Source: Geminicoccaceae bacterium (GTDB taxonomy: Bacteria > Pseudomonadota > Alphaproteobacteria > Geminicoccales > Geminicoccaceae). From it: 47,561 nucleotides of DNA. Location: contig JAGREO010000078.1 of the NCBI GenBank assembly GCA_020446525.1, forward strand, positions 1 to 47,561, in the 5' to 3' direction. The translations under genes and the position numbers were made by a program. The notes beneath the pieces were generated by a model. The model saw only the letters and a list, made by a program, of their open reading frames with translations. It was not told the DNA's origin and searched no databases. This document shows, piece after piece, positions 35,084 to 44,299 of the stretch (its first letter is position 1; each line of letters begins with the position of its first letter).

Positions 35084-36964
35084 ATGCGACCCGTGCGGCG
35101 TGTCATCGTTAATATTCTACTATTGGTTTATTTGCTCTCTCCACTGCCAGCTTCCGCCGCGAAGCGCGTGGCTCTGGTCATGGGCCAGTCGCATTACGAG
35201 ATCCTGCCCGCTCTGCCCAATCCCGAAAATGACGCCCGGGACATGGTGCGTGCCTTGACGAGCCTCGGTTTCGAGGTGGTGTCGGCGATCGACGCCAGGC
35301 GGGAGGAAATGCTCAAGACCTTGCGGACCTTCAGGCGTGCGGTGGAAGGTTCGGAGGTGGCGCTGGTATTCTATGCCGGCCACGGAATCCAGAAAGACGG
35401 CGAGAATTATCTCGTGCCGGTCGACGCGCCGATCCGTGACGAGCTCGATCTGTCCTTCCATGCCGTCGCCCTCGACGACCTGCTGGCGCCGCTGCGCAAC
35501 CCGGCGCGGATCAATCTGGTCTTTCTCGACGCCTGCCGCGACAATCCGCTCACCGACCGCAACGCCACGCGCGGCGTCGGCGCCAATGACGGTCTGGCGC
35601 GCATCCGCCGCTCGGGCGGAATGTACACGGCCTTCGCCACCGCACCCGGCGAGGTGGCGCAGGACGGCACCGGCGCCCACAGTCCCTTCACCCGAGCCCT
35701 CCTCGAAGCGATCGGCGAGCCGGGCCGGGAGTTGCGGCGGATGATGACCGTGGTGCGCGGTCGCGTGCTGGAACTCACCCGCGGCGAGCAGACGCCATGG
35801 AGCGAAGACGGTCTCGCCCGTGATTTCTACTTCAACCCGGCACCCGAACGGGTGGCGGCGCAACCGGCGCCCAAGGCGAGCCAGGCCGGTGGCGATTTCG
35901 TCCTCTGGAGCGCCATCCGCGACAATCCGCGCCGCGAGGAGCTCGAGCTCTTTCTCGAGACCTATCCCAGCAGCCCGCTGGCGGCGCTCGTGCGGCCGCG
36001 GCTCGAGAACTGGCGCGATCCGGCGCCGCAGCCGGCGGTGGCCGCACTCGACCGGCCGCCGGCCAGACCCGCTTCGGCCGGTCGGGCGGTGCAGCAGGTC
36101 GCCGCGACGACGGGCGAACCGGGTGCGACCGTACCGCGCAAGATCGGCGAGGTGTTCAAGGATTGCGCTTTCTGCCCGGAGATGGTCGCCGTCGCACCCG
36201 GGCGCTACGCCCAGGGCTCGCCGCCGGACGAGCTCGACCGTTATCCCGACGAGGGACCGATCCGCACCGTGTCGATCGACGAGCCTCTGGCCTTCGGGCG
36301 CTTCGAGGTCACCTTCGCCGAATGGGACGCCTGCGTCGATCAGGGCGGATGCAGCTACCGGCCGGCCGACGAAGGCTGGGGTCGTGGCAATCTGCCGGTC
36401 ATCAATGTCGGCCGGGGCGACATCGCCACCTATCTCGCCTGGCTCGGTGAGGTGACCGGCCGCACCTACCGGCTGCCGAGCGAAGCAGAGTGGGAATATG
36501 CCGCGCGCGCGGCCTCGCCCGGTGCCGCGCCCTGGTCGGTCTCCGCGCTTGGCGCCTGCGCGCTGGCCAACACTCACGACGTCAGCAGCCAACGGCAGAA
36601 CGCGATCGCCTTCAGGGCGCAGAGCTGCGACGACGGCTATCCGCGCACCGCACCGGTCGGCAGCTACGAGCGCAACGGCTTCGGCCTGTTCGACATGATC
36701 GGCAACGTCTGGGAATGGACGGCCGACTGCTATCAGTCGAGCTATGAGGGCGTGCCCGCCGACGGCCGGCCCGCGGTCGCCCAAGGCTGCCAGATGTTCA
36801 CGCTGCGCGGCGGCGGCTGGCGTGACCGTCTCGACAAGGTCCGCTTCGCCGCCCGCGCCGCCTCCCCCTCCTACGCCCGAACCAGCACCGACGGCTTCCG
36901 CGTCGTCCGCACGCTCGAGGAGGGGCTGGACGGCGCGCTGGCCGCACAAATCCAGGCCCGGTGA
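35084..36964 (+). CDS. Exported metacaspase-like protease fused to an FGE-sulfatase (SUMF1-type) domain
   Basis: A 626-residue protein with an N-terminal signal peptide (to about residue 25), a C14 caspase/metacaspase domain (about 28-255) and a C-terminal formylglycine-generating-enzyme-like domain (about 355-615). The caspase catalytic dyad is present: His100 (YAGHG) and Cys151 (LDACRDNP). The FGE-like fold shows EVTFAEWDACVD, RLPSEAEWEYAARAA, FGLFDMIGNVWEWTADC and LRGGGW, but the two copper-binding cysteines used by true FGEs after the RGGxW motif are missing, so oxidase activity is unlikely. The upstream in-frame open region back to 34862 is not part of the protein. It stands alone behind its own promoter. 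Confidence 0.88.
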   Translation: MRPVRRVIVNILLLVYLLSPLPASAAKRVALVMGQSHYEILPALPNPENDARDMVRALTSLGFEVVSAIDARREEMLKTLRTFRRAVEGSEVALVFYAGHGIQKDGENYLVPVDAPIRDELDLSFHAVALDDLLAPLRNPARINLVFLDACRDNPLTDRNATRGVGANDGLARIRRSGGMYTAFATAPGEVAQDGTGAHSPFTRALLEAIGEPGRELRRMMTVVRGRVLELTRGEQTPWSEDGLARDFYFNPAPERVAAQPAPKASQAGGDFVLWSAIRDNPRREELELFLETYPSSPLAALVRPRLENWRDPAPQPAVAALDRPPARPASAGRAVQQVAATTGEPGATVPRKIGEVFKDCAFCPEMVAVAPGRYAQGSPPDELDRYPDEGPIRTVSIDEPLAFGRFEVTFAEWDACVDQGGCSYRPADEGWGRGNLPVINVGRGDIATYLAWLGEVTGRTYRLPSEAEWEYAARAASPGAAPWSVSALGACALANTHDVSSQRQNAIAFRAQSCDDGYPRTAPVGSYERNGFGLFDMIGNVWEWTADCYQSSYEGVPADGRPAVAQGCQMFTLRGGGWRDRLDKVRFAARAASPSYARTSTDGFRVVRTLEEGLDGALAAQIQAR

Positions 36965-37047
36965 AGAAGGGCGGGCGGCAGGCGCTCTCGACGGCTTCGG
37001 TTTCGCCCGTCCCCGGCATTCCGGCGCCGGCCGCCCATCGCCGACGC

Positions 37048-38772
37048 CTACCAGCGGGCCAGGTGACGAGGAAAACGCGCGGCGCCGCGATGCGCGACGA
37101 TGCTCAACGCGTGGAGAGCGATCATCGAGGCGGCCCGGGCCGCGCCCGAAGGTTCGCTCAGTGAACCGGCCCGCCTGCGCGCAAGGTCCCGCTCGCCGCG
37201 GTCGAGCAGCTTCGTCAGCGCCCAGTGCAGGCGTCCCGGATCGCCCGCCCGGACGAAGAAGCCGGCACCCAGCCGCTCGGCAAAAAGAGCGCGGGTCTCC
37301 TGCTCGTCCATCAGCGGGTGCTCGTTGGGTACGAAGATCGTCGGCAGGCGCGCGGTGAGCAGTTCGTGAAAACTGTTGTAGCCCGCGGCGGACACCGCGA
37401 AATCGAAGGCGTCGAGGAAGCGCGCCAGGGGGTATCCCCGCAAACGGCGCATCCGATGATCGTAGGCCGCGCAGAGATCGTCTTCGTCCTCGGCGATGAG
37501 CCACTGCACGACCCGCACATGCACGTCCGAGTACCCGGCGAGCATGTCGAGGCAGTGTCGTGCGACGGTCGCCATGTCGAAATTGTTGCCCGAGCCGAGC
37601 TGCACCAGGACGGCGGTCGCCTCTTTCGGCAGTCCGAGAGCCCGGCGTGCCTCGTCTCGCGACAGATGCTCGCTCGGGTCGAGCAGGATGATCGGCGGAA
37701 CGGGCACGGCATCGCTGCGGGCGCGTGTCGGACCGGCATCCATCTCGCCCGCGAAATCCGTCGGTTCGATGACGAGGTCGAAGATCGGCGAGCGTTCGAG
37801 GGCCTCGCGCCCGGCATTCGGGCGCCAGAGACCGCGTCGCAGCCAGATCATCGTCCGGTTGTCGACTTCCGCGCGCAGGCGCCGCAGGGCGTGATAGGGA
37901 AAGTTGCCGTCGAAGACGAGGGCACGGGCGTCGTAGAAGCCCATGGCGTCGATCAGCCGACGGCTGAAATCGTCGGTCCAGCGGTCCTTGTCCACGCCGA
38001 GAGCGTGGGGGCCGGGCGCGTACTCCGCCCGAAAACCGAACCGCTCGACGAGACCGACGGCGCGCGACATGCCGATGAAGACGGGCTCGACCTCCGGCGG
38101 CAGATGGCGGGCTATGGCGAGCTGGCGCGTGAGATGGCCCATGCCGATGCCGTTGGGCGAAAGCATGAGGATGCGGGCGGGCGCCACGAGCGACCCTCTG
38201 TTCAGGATCGGTTTGCGCTCCGGTGGCGGCACCTGTCGCAGAAGGTGCTGCAGCGCTGCCGCCCAGACGGGGCCGCGATCGTCAGGCGTGCAGGGGACGA
38301 CCGTTTCGTCGCTGGCCGACGGCAGGTGTATGTCACGGGCCAGCGGCACGAGCGCCGGTAGAGCACCGAGCATCCGTGACGCCCGGTCGCAGATGACGTG
38401 AAACGGGCAGACGGCGTGGTGGCGGGCGGTGTGCCAGGATTGGTCCACCAGCAGGACGGCGCGGTCACTGCGCAGCCGCACCGCCTTGTCCGCTTCACCC
38501 AGAAAAGGGGAAAGATGCAGGCCGATCCCGAGCCTGGCGACGGCGGGCCTGGACGTGCAGAACCAGGTCAGCCGGCCGTCGTCGACGAGATCGGCGATGC
38601 GCGGATCGACCCGAGGGGCGAGCTGGACGAGTGGCGAGAGGACCGGGAGAAGTGTAACTCTTCGGTCCTGCGCCGCCAGCCAGGGGACGATGGCCGCCAG
38701 CGCTTCGGCGCCGCCGCCGTCCCGACGCGGGTCGGCGGCGATCACGACATCGAGGTGGAGCGGCTTGAACAT
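37048..38772 (-). CDS. Glycosyltransferase, GT28/MurG-like (uncertain donor)
   Basis: A 574-residue GT-B-fold protein. The N-terminal ~200 residues are unrecognised; the middle has NGIGMGHLTRQLAIARHL, the glycine-rich GxGH motif of MurG/GT28-type enzymes, and the C-terminal half has VLVQLGSGNNFDM and FDFAVSAAGYNSFHELLTARLPTIFVPNEHPLMDEQ, the donor-binding region. It may add a sugar to a lipid or surface glycan. The ATG at 38772 lies inside the N-terminal region of the divergent gene if that gene starts at its upstream TTG. It is convergent with the caspase-FGE gene. Confidence 0.85.
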   Translation of the reverse strand: MFKPLHLDVVIAADPRRDGGGAEALAAIVPWLAAQDRRVTLLPVLSPLVQLAPRVDPRIADLVDDGRLTWFCTSRPAVARLGIGLHLSPFLGEADKAVRLRSDRAVLLVDQSWHTARHHAVCPFHVICDRASRMLGALPALVPLARDIHLPSASDETVVPCTPDDRGPVWAAALQHLLRQVPPPERKPILNRGSLVAPARILMLSPNGIGMGHLTRQLAIARHLPPEVEPVFIGMSRAVGLVERFGFRAEYAPGPHALGVDKDRWTDDFSRRLIDAMGFYDARALVFDGNFPYHALRRLRAEVDNRTMIWLRRGLWRPNAGREALERSPIFDLVIEPTDFAGEMDAGPTRARSDAVPVPPIILLDPSEHLSRDEARRALGLPKEATAVLVQLGSGNNFDMATVARHCLDMLAGYSDVHVRVVQWLIAEDEDDLCAAYDHRMRRLRGYPLARFLDAFDFAVSAAGYNSFHELLTARLPTIFVPNEHPLMDEQETRALFAERLGAGFFVRAGDPGRLHWALTKLLDRGERDLARRRAGSLSEPSGAARAASMIALHALSIVAHRGAARFPRHLARW

Positions 38773-38803
38773 TCACGAACTCGCTGACGGCTCGAAGGAC
38801 GGG

Positions 38804-39916
38804 TTGCGACACGACGTTCTCGTCTTTCCCGATTACCGGGTCGCCAATCCCTACCAGACCCTGCTCTACGCGAACGTCGATTCCGGCTTCAACGTCCAAA
38901 TCACGGCCGATTGGCAGGCGGCGCTCGCGCAGGCGGCGGATCCGATCATCTTCCATCTGCACTGGGAGGACGCGATCTACCGGATGGCGCCGGACATCGA
39001 CGCCGCGCATGCCCGCGCCGTCGCCTTCGTCGAGGCGATCGACGCTCTCAAGCGACGTGGCGGTCAGTTCCTCTGGACCATCCACAATGTCCGACCGCAT
39101 GACGGGCGCTATCTCGCGGTCCACGACGCGCTGCGCGAGGCGCTGCTGCCTCTGGCCGATCTGATCCTGGTCCATCATCCCGAGGCCCTCCGGATCATGC
39201 GCGAGGAGCTCGATCTTCCGCCGGCCGGTTGCACGGTCCTGCCGCACGGCAATTACTGCGCGGTCTATCCACGGCTCGGGCCCGGCCGCAAGGAGCGCCG
39301 CGCCGCGGCGGGTTTCGAGGCGGATGCACGTGTGCTGCTCCTGTTCGGCCGCCTCGACAGCTACAAGGGGGCGAGAAACCTGCTCGAAGCCATGGCGCGG
39401 ATCGACGATCCGCGTCTGCGGCTGCTGATCGCCGGCAAGGCGGTCGACGATCCGGCCGCGTTGCTCGACGCCTTGCCCGCAGCCGTGCGCGGCCGCATCG
39501 ACTATCGTCCGGGCTTCGTCGAGCCCAAGGAGGTGGCGCCGCTCTTCGATCTCGCCGACATGGTCGCCGCACCCTACAGCGCCATCCTGACCTCGGGCAC
39601 GGCGATGCTGGCCCTGTCACTCGGCAGACCCGTTTTGGCGCCCTCACTGCCGGGCCTGCGCGAATGGCTCGAGGACGGGGCCAACGCTTTGCTCTATGCC
39701 CAGAGTGAGCCGGATGGCCTGGAACAGGCGATCGAGCGCATGCTGGCGCTCTCCACCCCGGACCTCGAGCAGCTCGGCGCGCGGGCGCTCGAGACGGCCC
39801 ATCGCCATCCGTGGGAGCCGGTCCACCATCTGCTCAACGGTCTTTACGCGCGGTGTGTTCTCAACCGCCACATTCCGAGGCTCGTCGGTTCGCAAGGATG
39901 GTATCGTCTGGATTGA
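38804..39916 (+). CDS. Glycosyltransferase (GT4-like)
   Basis: A ~370-residue GT-B protein whose first segment HDVLVFPDYRVANPYQTLLY has the opening typical of EPS glycosyltransferases, followed by IFHLHWEDAIYRM and FLWTIHNVRPHD. The donor half contains RVLLLFGRLDSYKGARNLLEA, FVEPKEVAPLFDLADMVAAPYS and SLGRPVLAPSLPGLREW. No ATG is available near the start: TTG at 38804 has GAAGGA 4 nt upstream and is preferred; TTG at 38765 would overlap the divergent gene's start by 8 nt. The gene is convergent with the caspase-SEL1 gene. Confidence 0.83.
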   Translation: MRHDVLVFPDYRVANPYQTLLYANVDSGFNVQITADWQAALAQAADPIIFHLHWEDAIYRMAPDIDAAHARAVAFVEAIDALKRRGGQFLWTIHNVRPHDGRYLAVHDALREALLPLADLILVHHPEALRIMREELDLPPAGCTVLPHGNYCAVYPRLGPGRKERRAAAGFEADARVLLLFGRLDSYKGARNLLEAMARIDDPRLRLLIAGKAVDDPAALLDALPAAVRGRIDYRPGFVEPKEVAPLFDLADMVAAPYSAILTSGTAMLALSLGRPVLAPSLPGLREWLEDGANALLYAQSEPDGLEQAIERMLALSTPDLEQLGARALETAHRHPWEPVHHLLNGLYARCVLNRHIPRLVGSQGWYRLD

Positions 39917-39965
39917 CCATTCGACGACGCCCTCGACGCTGATGCGCGCCGGGCGGGGCCCGGCC

Positions 39966-42908
39966 TCAACCGGGGTCGTCCTCCTCCGAACCGGGTCTTG
40001 ACGTCCCGGCACCGTCGGCGTCTTTCATAGTGGCGGCCAGGGCCGTCACCATCTCGACCGAACCCGGCTCCAGCTTCGGGTCGAGACCCCGACCCTTCAG
40101 CCATGCACGGGCCGCAGCCCTGGTCGTCGGGCCGTTCCTGCCATCGGCAATGCCGGCGTCGAAGCCCAGCTCGTTGAGCCAGGTCTGGGTCGCCTCGACG
40201 CGCTCCTCCTCGTCCAGTAGGCTGACGAGCAGATCGCGTGCGGATTGTGCTGCGCCCTCATCGCTCGATCCCGCCGCCAGCCCCAGATAGAGAGCAGCCG
40301 AGACGGGATCCCGGTCGATCTGCTCACCGCGCGCCAGGGTCCTCCCGAGATCGCGGCTCGCCCAGGGATTGCCGCCATCGGCCGCGAGACGCATCCAGGT
40401 CAGACCGGCCTCGACGTCGCGCCCGGCACCTTCGCCGGCAAGCAGCGCTTTCGCGAGATCGCGCATCGACCAGATGTCGCCCTCTTCAGCCGCCATCCGA
40501 TGAAAGGCGACGGCACGCGCGAGATCGGGTGTGCCGAGCGCATCGGTTTCGTAGAGTTTCGCGAGCGCCCGCGCAGCGGCACCGTTGCCGCGTTCCACCG
40601 CGATCTGAAGCCATTTCGCGGCACGCGGGGGGTCGATGCCGGCCTTCTCGTCCTCCAGATGCAGCCGGCCGAGATAGAGCGGCGCCCAGGCATCGCCGCG
40701 CTCGGATGCCTGCTCGAGCCAATAGATCGCCTTGTCGAGGTCGCCGCCGCTCTGCTGTTCCTCGAGATAGTAGCGGCCGAGCGCTTTTTGTCCTTCGGGC
40801 ATGCCCGTGCCGGCGGCAGCTTCGAGAAGCTGCAGACCCTCCCGCCCGTCGGCAAAGGCCGAATCCCGGTCGAGACGGATGCGCGCCAGGCGGAGTCGCG
40901 CGCTGAGCTCGCCGGCCGCCGCCGCCTGTTCGTAGAGTTCGACCGCACGCGCCGGATCTCTGGCTACGCCACGTCCCTCCTCATGAAGACGCGCCAGCCG
41001 GGTGCCGGCATAGGCGTCGCCGCGCTCGAGGGCACGAGCGTACCAGTCGGCTGCGGCGGCCGGATCGGCGGGCTGGCCCCATCCCGCTTCCAGCATCTCG
41101 CCTATGCGCAGCGCCGAGGTGGATTCGTTCAAGGCTACGCCCTGATCGAAGAGGGCGCGGGCGCGCCGATAGTCCGGCTCGACGCCGGTGCCGCGCATGT
41201 AGATCGTGCCGAGCTGGCTCATGCCGGTGGCGTAGCCGCGATCGGCGGCACTCTTCGCCCACTCGATGGCCTCGGGCCAGCGCTTCGCCGCGCGATTGGC
41301 GCGGGCGAGCAGCGCCGCGAAGCGGACGATTTCGGGATAGTCGCCGGCGGCCTGCTCACAGGCTTCGACGGCCGGAAGCGGGTCGAGTTCGAGGATCGCC
41401 TGCTGCACGCCGTCCCAGACCCGATCCGGGGCGTAGCGGAGACCCGCGAGCAGGTCGCAGGGGTGGATGACGCTCTCGAGCCAGTGCTCGTGCTCGGTGG
41501 CGTCGCCCGCCGGTATGAGAGGCAGCAGCCTGAGCGCCTCGCGCACACCGGTGCTCTTGGTTCCGATGCGCGGCAGGAAGCGGAGACCGTCCAGGTCGCT
41601 CCTGGCGAGGAGGTGGCCCGGAAGAACCCGGGTCTCGTCGCGACGGAAGACCATCCCCGAGGTGGGTATCGACACCACTTGCAGGCCCACCGCATCGTCC
41701 GGCAGTTCGAGTTCGCCCGAGAAGTCGAGCGCCACCGGCCCCACACCCAGATAGGCGATCTGGGTTCCCTCGTCGTCGGTGACGGTCGTGCTCGGGGGCG
41801 TTCCGCCCGCCGCGAAGACCGCCAGCTGCTCCCGTGCATCGTTGGCGAACCTGCCGTCGGGGTAGCGCTGGAGATAGGCCTCGTAGTCTCCTTGCCGGGC
41901 ACTCGTCACGACGATCCGCCAGAACGCCTCCTCGACGAGCTGGGTCGGCGGCGCAAGGCCGAGACGGCGGGTGTCCTCGTCCCTGTAGGTCTGCGCCTCC
42001 GCCATGGTCATGGCGGCGTCGGTGGCGAGCGGTCGGAAATAGAACTGGCTCTCGAGCGTGCTGGTCAGCCACGGGATCTGGCGGCCGTCCGTGGCCTCGC
42101 GAACCTCGGCGCGGACACGCCTGAAGAGCATGTCGATCTCGAGGCCGGGCGTGTTCAGATGCTGCAGAAGCGCCCACGTATAGGGGCTGTTGTCGCCTTT
42201 GCCGTCGAGCGCCACCTCGCCCGGGCCGGTCGAGTAGCCGACGACGGTCTCCGCGCGCCCTGCGTTGATCGGTGCGAGACCGGCCGCCGAGCGGACGACG
42301 ACCGGGCTATCGCCGTCCTTCCCGAGGAGTGCGGGATCGATCGCCGCGATCTCGGCGGCCAGTGTCGAACGGACTTCGGCGAAGGGGTTGTCGCGGCAGG
42401 CGTCGAGGATCACGACGTTGATCCGCCCGTCACTTTGCGCCATCCAGCCGACGATCTCGTTGGCGTCGATCACCCTGGCCGCGAGATCGTCGGCGTCTTC
42501 GAGCCTAGTATCGACCGGCAGAAGATAGTTGCTGCCGCGGCTCTGCACCCCGTGCCCGGCATAGAAGAAGACGGCATCCGTGTCGCTGTCGATCCGCTTG
42601 GCGAAGGTGGCGATCGCCGCGATCATCTGCTGACGGTCGGCGTCGAGCAGTTCGATCGTCTCGAAACCGGCCTGCCACAGAGCCGCGGCGATGCCCTTGG
42701 CGTCGTTGTGGGGATTGACCAGGGACGGCAGATGATCGTAGCGGCTGTTGCCGATGACCAGCGCCACGCGATCGCGCGTCTCCGCGGCGAGGAGCGGCAG
42801 GGCCGAAAAAACCAACATGACGGCCAGCAGGGCCGACAGCGGGCGCACCAGGGGTCGCCACCGGGATGCGCGTCGTCGACAGAGTCCGGATGATACCGTT
42901 ATTTGCAT
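39966..42908 (-). CDS. Exported metacaspase-like protease with SEL1 repeats and a C-terminal helical domain
   Basis: A ~980-residue secreted protein. A signal peptide (RPLSALLAVMLVFSALPLLAA) precedes a C14 caspase-like domain (about 45-290) with the dyad His119 (YAGHG) and Cys171 (LDACRDNP). A central stretch of about 200 residues with no recognised fold leads to a long run of SEL1-like repeats (about 530-900), e.g. AADRGYATGMSQLGTIYMRGTG, and a C-terminal peptidoglycan-binding-like segment (LNELGFDAGIADGRNGPTTRAA). ATG at 42908 is used instead of the upstream in-frame ATG at 42953 because it begins close to the signal peptide. It has the same catalytic motifs as the caspase-FGE protein 6 kb away. 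Confidence 0.85.
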   Translation of the reverse strand: MQITVSSGLCRRRASRWRPLVRPLSALLAVMLVFSALPLLAAETRDRVALVIGNSRYDHLPSLVNPHNDAKGIAAALWQAGFETIELLDADRQQMIAAIATFAKRIDSDTDAVFFYAGHGVQSRGSNYLLPVDTRLEDADDLAARVIDANEIVGWMAQSDGRINVVILDACRDNPFAEVRSTLAAEIAAIDPALLGKDGDSPVVVRSAAGLAPINAGRAETVVGYSTGPGEVALDGKGDNSPYTWALLQHLNTPGLEIDMLFRRVRAEVREATDGRQIPWLTSTLESQFYFRPLATDAAMTMAEAQTYRDEDTRRLGLAPPTQLVEEAFWRIVVTSARQGDYEAYLQRYPDGRFANDAREQLAVFAAGGTPPSTTVTDDEGTQIAYLGVGPVALDFSGELELPDDAVGLQVVSIPTSGMVFRRDETRVLPGHLLARSDLDGLRFLPRIGTKSTGVREALRLLPLIPAGDATEHEHWLESVIHPCDLLAGLRYAPDRVWDGVQQAILELDPLPAVEACEQAAGDYPEIVRFAALLARANRAAKRWPEAIEWAKSAADRGYATGMSQLGTIYMRGTGVEPDYRRARALFDQGVALNESTSALRIGEMLEAGWGQPADPAAAADWYARALERGDAYAGTRLARLHEEGRGVARDPARAVELYEQAAAAGELSARLRLARIRLDRDSAFADGREGLQLLEAAAGTGMPEGQKALGRYYLEEQQSGGDLDKAIYWLEQASERGDAWAPLYLGRLHLEDEKAGIDPPRAAKWLQIAVERGNGAAARALAKLYETDALGTPDLARAVAFHRMAAEEGDIWSMRDLAKALLAGEGAGRDVEAGLTWMRLAADGGNPWASRDLGRTLARGEQIDRDPVSAALYLGLAAGSSDEGAAQSARDLLVSLLDEEERVEATQTWLNELGFDAGIADGRNGPTTRAAARAWLKGRGLDPKLEPGSVEMVTALAATMKDADGAGTSRPGSEEDDPG

Positions 42909-43002
42909 AGCGACGTTCCGACCTCGGGCGTTGACGAGATGAAGTGCGTGCATCGAATCACTTCACGGCCGAGATGTTAACATATCCGTCGCGAGGGAAG
43001 AA

Positions 43003-43278
43003 GTGATCAGCGAGAGCAGCGGGTCCGAGCAGGTGCTACGCTTCCGGCTGGCGCAGATGCCGAGCGGAGACGCCTTCCGCGCCGACGTCGTTCGGGCGAT
43101 CCGGGTGGTGCCGGACGAAACCCTGCTCGCATCGCCGGTGCTCCTCTTCGCCGTCATGGTCGAACTCGACGGCGGCGATGTCCATTGCGTCGCTTCCGGT
43201 CTCGAAGCGCGGGAAGCGCGGCGAATAGCGTCCGCGACCACAAAGGAGGTCAATGCCTGTCTGGCAGCGCCTGCATAG
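43003..43278 (+). CDS. Hypothetical protein (91 aa)
   Basis: An unrecognised small protein with no signal peptide or membrane helix. The GTG start at 43003 has GAGGGA about 6 nt upstream. The middle contains LLFAVMVELDGGDVHCVASGLEAREARRI, a short sheet-helix unit. It is divergent from the caspase-SEL1 gene and overlaps the next gene by 26 nt in another frame, so the two small genes are probably co-translated. Confidence 0.6.
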   Translation: MISESSGSEQVLRFRLAQMPSGDAFRADVVRAIRVVPDETLLASPVLLFAVMVELDGGDVHCVASGLEAREARRIASATTKEVNACLAAPA

Positions 43279-43717
43279 GCGGTTCGAGCGTCGCGCCCGA
43301 GGCACGGTCGCCAGGGTTCGAGCCGCCGACGAAGTTCCCGTTCCAGCCCTGAAGGGACAGCGAATCGCGGTGATCGTCGAGGGGCATCGAGGCGATGCCC
43401 TCGAGCGCATCCTGGCGATGGTCAAGGACCGGAGTGCCGCCGCCGGAGTCGCGCCCGTCATCGTGACGATCAGCGCCGATCTCGATCGGATCGCCGCAGC
43501 CGGTCTGCCCTTCGAGGTGCTGGTCGACCCCGACGGGGAGGCGGTGGACGATCTGCCGATGCGCCACCGGCTCGAACAGCAGATGGAAGCCATCGTCCGG
43601 CTCTGGCAGCCGATCAACGTGATCGCCTTCGTCACGCCGACGAGGGCGCGGCTCAAGCACCTTCTCGAGGAAGCGCTGCGCGCCGGACGCGTGCGCCCGC
43701 CGCCGGGCGGAGCCTAG
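43253..43717 (+). CDS. Hypothetical protein (154 aa)
   Basis: An unrecognised soluble protein with a Rossmann-like beginning after a basic N-terminus: QRIAVIVEGHRGDALERILAMV, then PVIVTISADLDRIAAAGLPFEVLVDP, a layout also seen at the start of some glycosyltransferases, although no donor domain follows. The ATG at 43253 has AAGGAGG directly upstream (within 43242-43248), a very strong site lying inside the previous gene. The partner and function are unknown. Confidence 0.65.
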   Translation: MPVWQRLHRRFERRARGTVARVRAADEVPVPALKGQRIAVIVEGHRGDALERILAMVKDRSAAAGVAPVIVTISADLDRIAAAGLPFEVLVDPDGEAVDDLPMRHRLEQQMEAIVRLWQPINVIAFVTPTRARLKHLLEEALRAGRVRPPPGGA

Positions 43718-43760
43718 CGCCGTTCCAATCAGACGAGATCGGAACCGTGCTCCAGCGCCC

Positions 43761-44081
43761 TCAATAGACGTCCATCGGCGTGCCGAGCACGGCATTGGCG
43801 CCGCGGCTGTCCGGTCCGGCGCCGGGTTCGATGGCACCGATACCGGCATCGGGATCGATCGACCGGATGGTCAGCTCGTAGAAGGCTTCGCCGGCATATT
43901 TGCCCAGCGGGTGGCGCGCCAGATAGCGCTCGAAGGCGCTCACCGTCCCGTCCGATCGGGCGAGTGCCCAGTCGACATCGTCCTGGGTCGTCTGCGCGAC
44001 GGCCCAGCCGCCGGCGGTGCCGGCCAGGAGTGCCGCCAGCAGAGCACGGAGTGCTCCGACCCGATGGCCGATCCTCTTCAT
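43761..44081 (-). CDS. Small exported hypothetical protein (106 aa)
   Basis: A signal peptide (MKRIGHRVGALRALLAALLAGTAGGWAVAQ) is followed by a short mature domain, TTQDDVDWALARSDGTVSAFERYLARHPLGKY, with a helical repeat-like (tetratrico-type) look, and a flexible Asp/Gly/Pro-rich tail. The YLxxHPxGxY motif resembles that linking caspase domains to repeats in bacterial caspase proteins (compare YLQRYPDGRF in the nearby caspase-SEL1 protein and LETYPSSPL in the caspase-FGE one). No function can be assigned. Confidence 0.7.
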   Translation of the reverse strand: MKRIGHRVGALRALLAALLAGTAGGWAVAQTTQDDVDWALARSDGTVSAFERYLARHPLGKYAGEAFYELTIRSIDPDAGIGAIEPGAGPDSRGANAVLGTPMDVY

Positions 44082-44299
44082 CGGCTTCCCCCACGCTCCG
44101 ACGACGCAATCCGCCGATATCGCCAGTCTCGATCGTCGATCCGGCCGCTCCCGGTGTCAAGTCTCCAAGCCCGAGCTGCGCCGGCGGTTTGTAGCGATCC
44201 CAAAACTGTACCCGAACTCGCCGCAAACCGTTAGCGGCGACGAAGGGTAAATGACGTGTCCTCCCGTTTGAATTGGATTCGCTGGAATTCCGGCACCCT

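Noticed and set aside
40245-42893. A long rightward open frame opposite the caspase-SEL1 gene.
   Set aside because: Antisense shadow of a gene with clear caspase motifs, signal peptide and repeats; the product has no recognisable features.
42974-42983. Palindrome ATGTTAACAT between the caspase-SEL1 gene and the 91-aa gene.
   Set aside because: Ten-base self-complementary site of the length found by chance; no promoter pair could be aligned with it.
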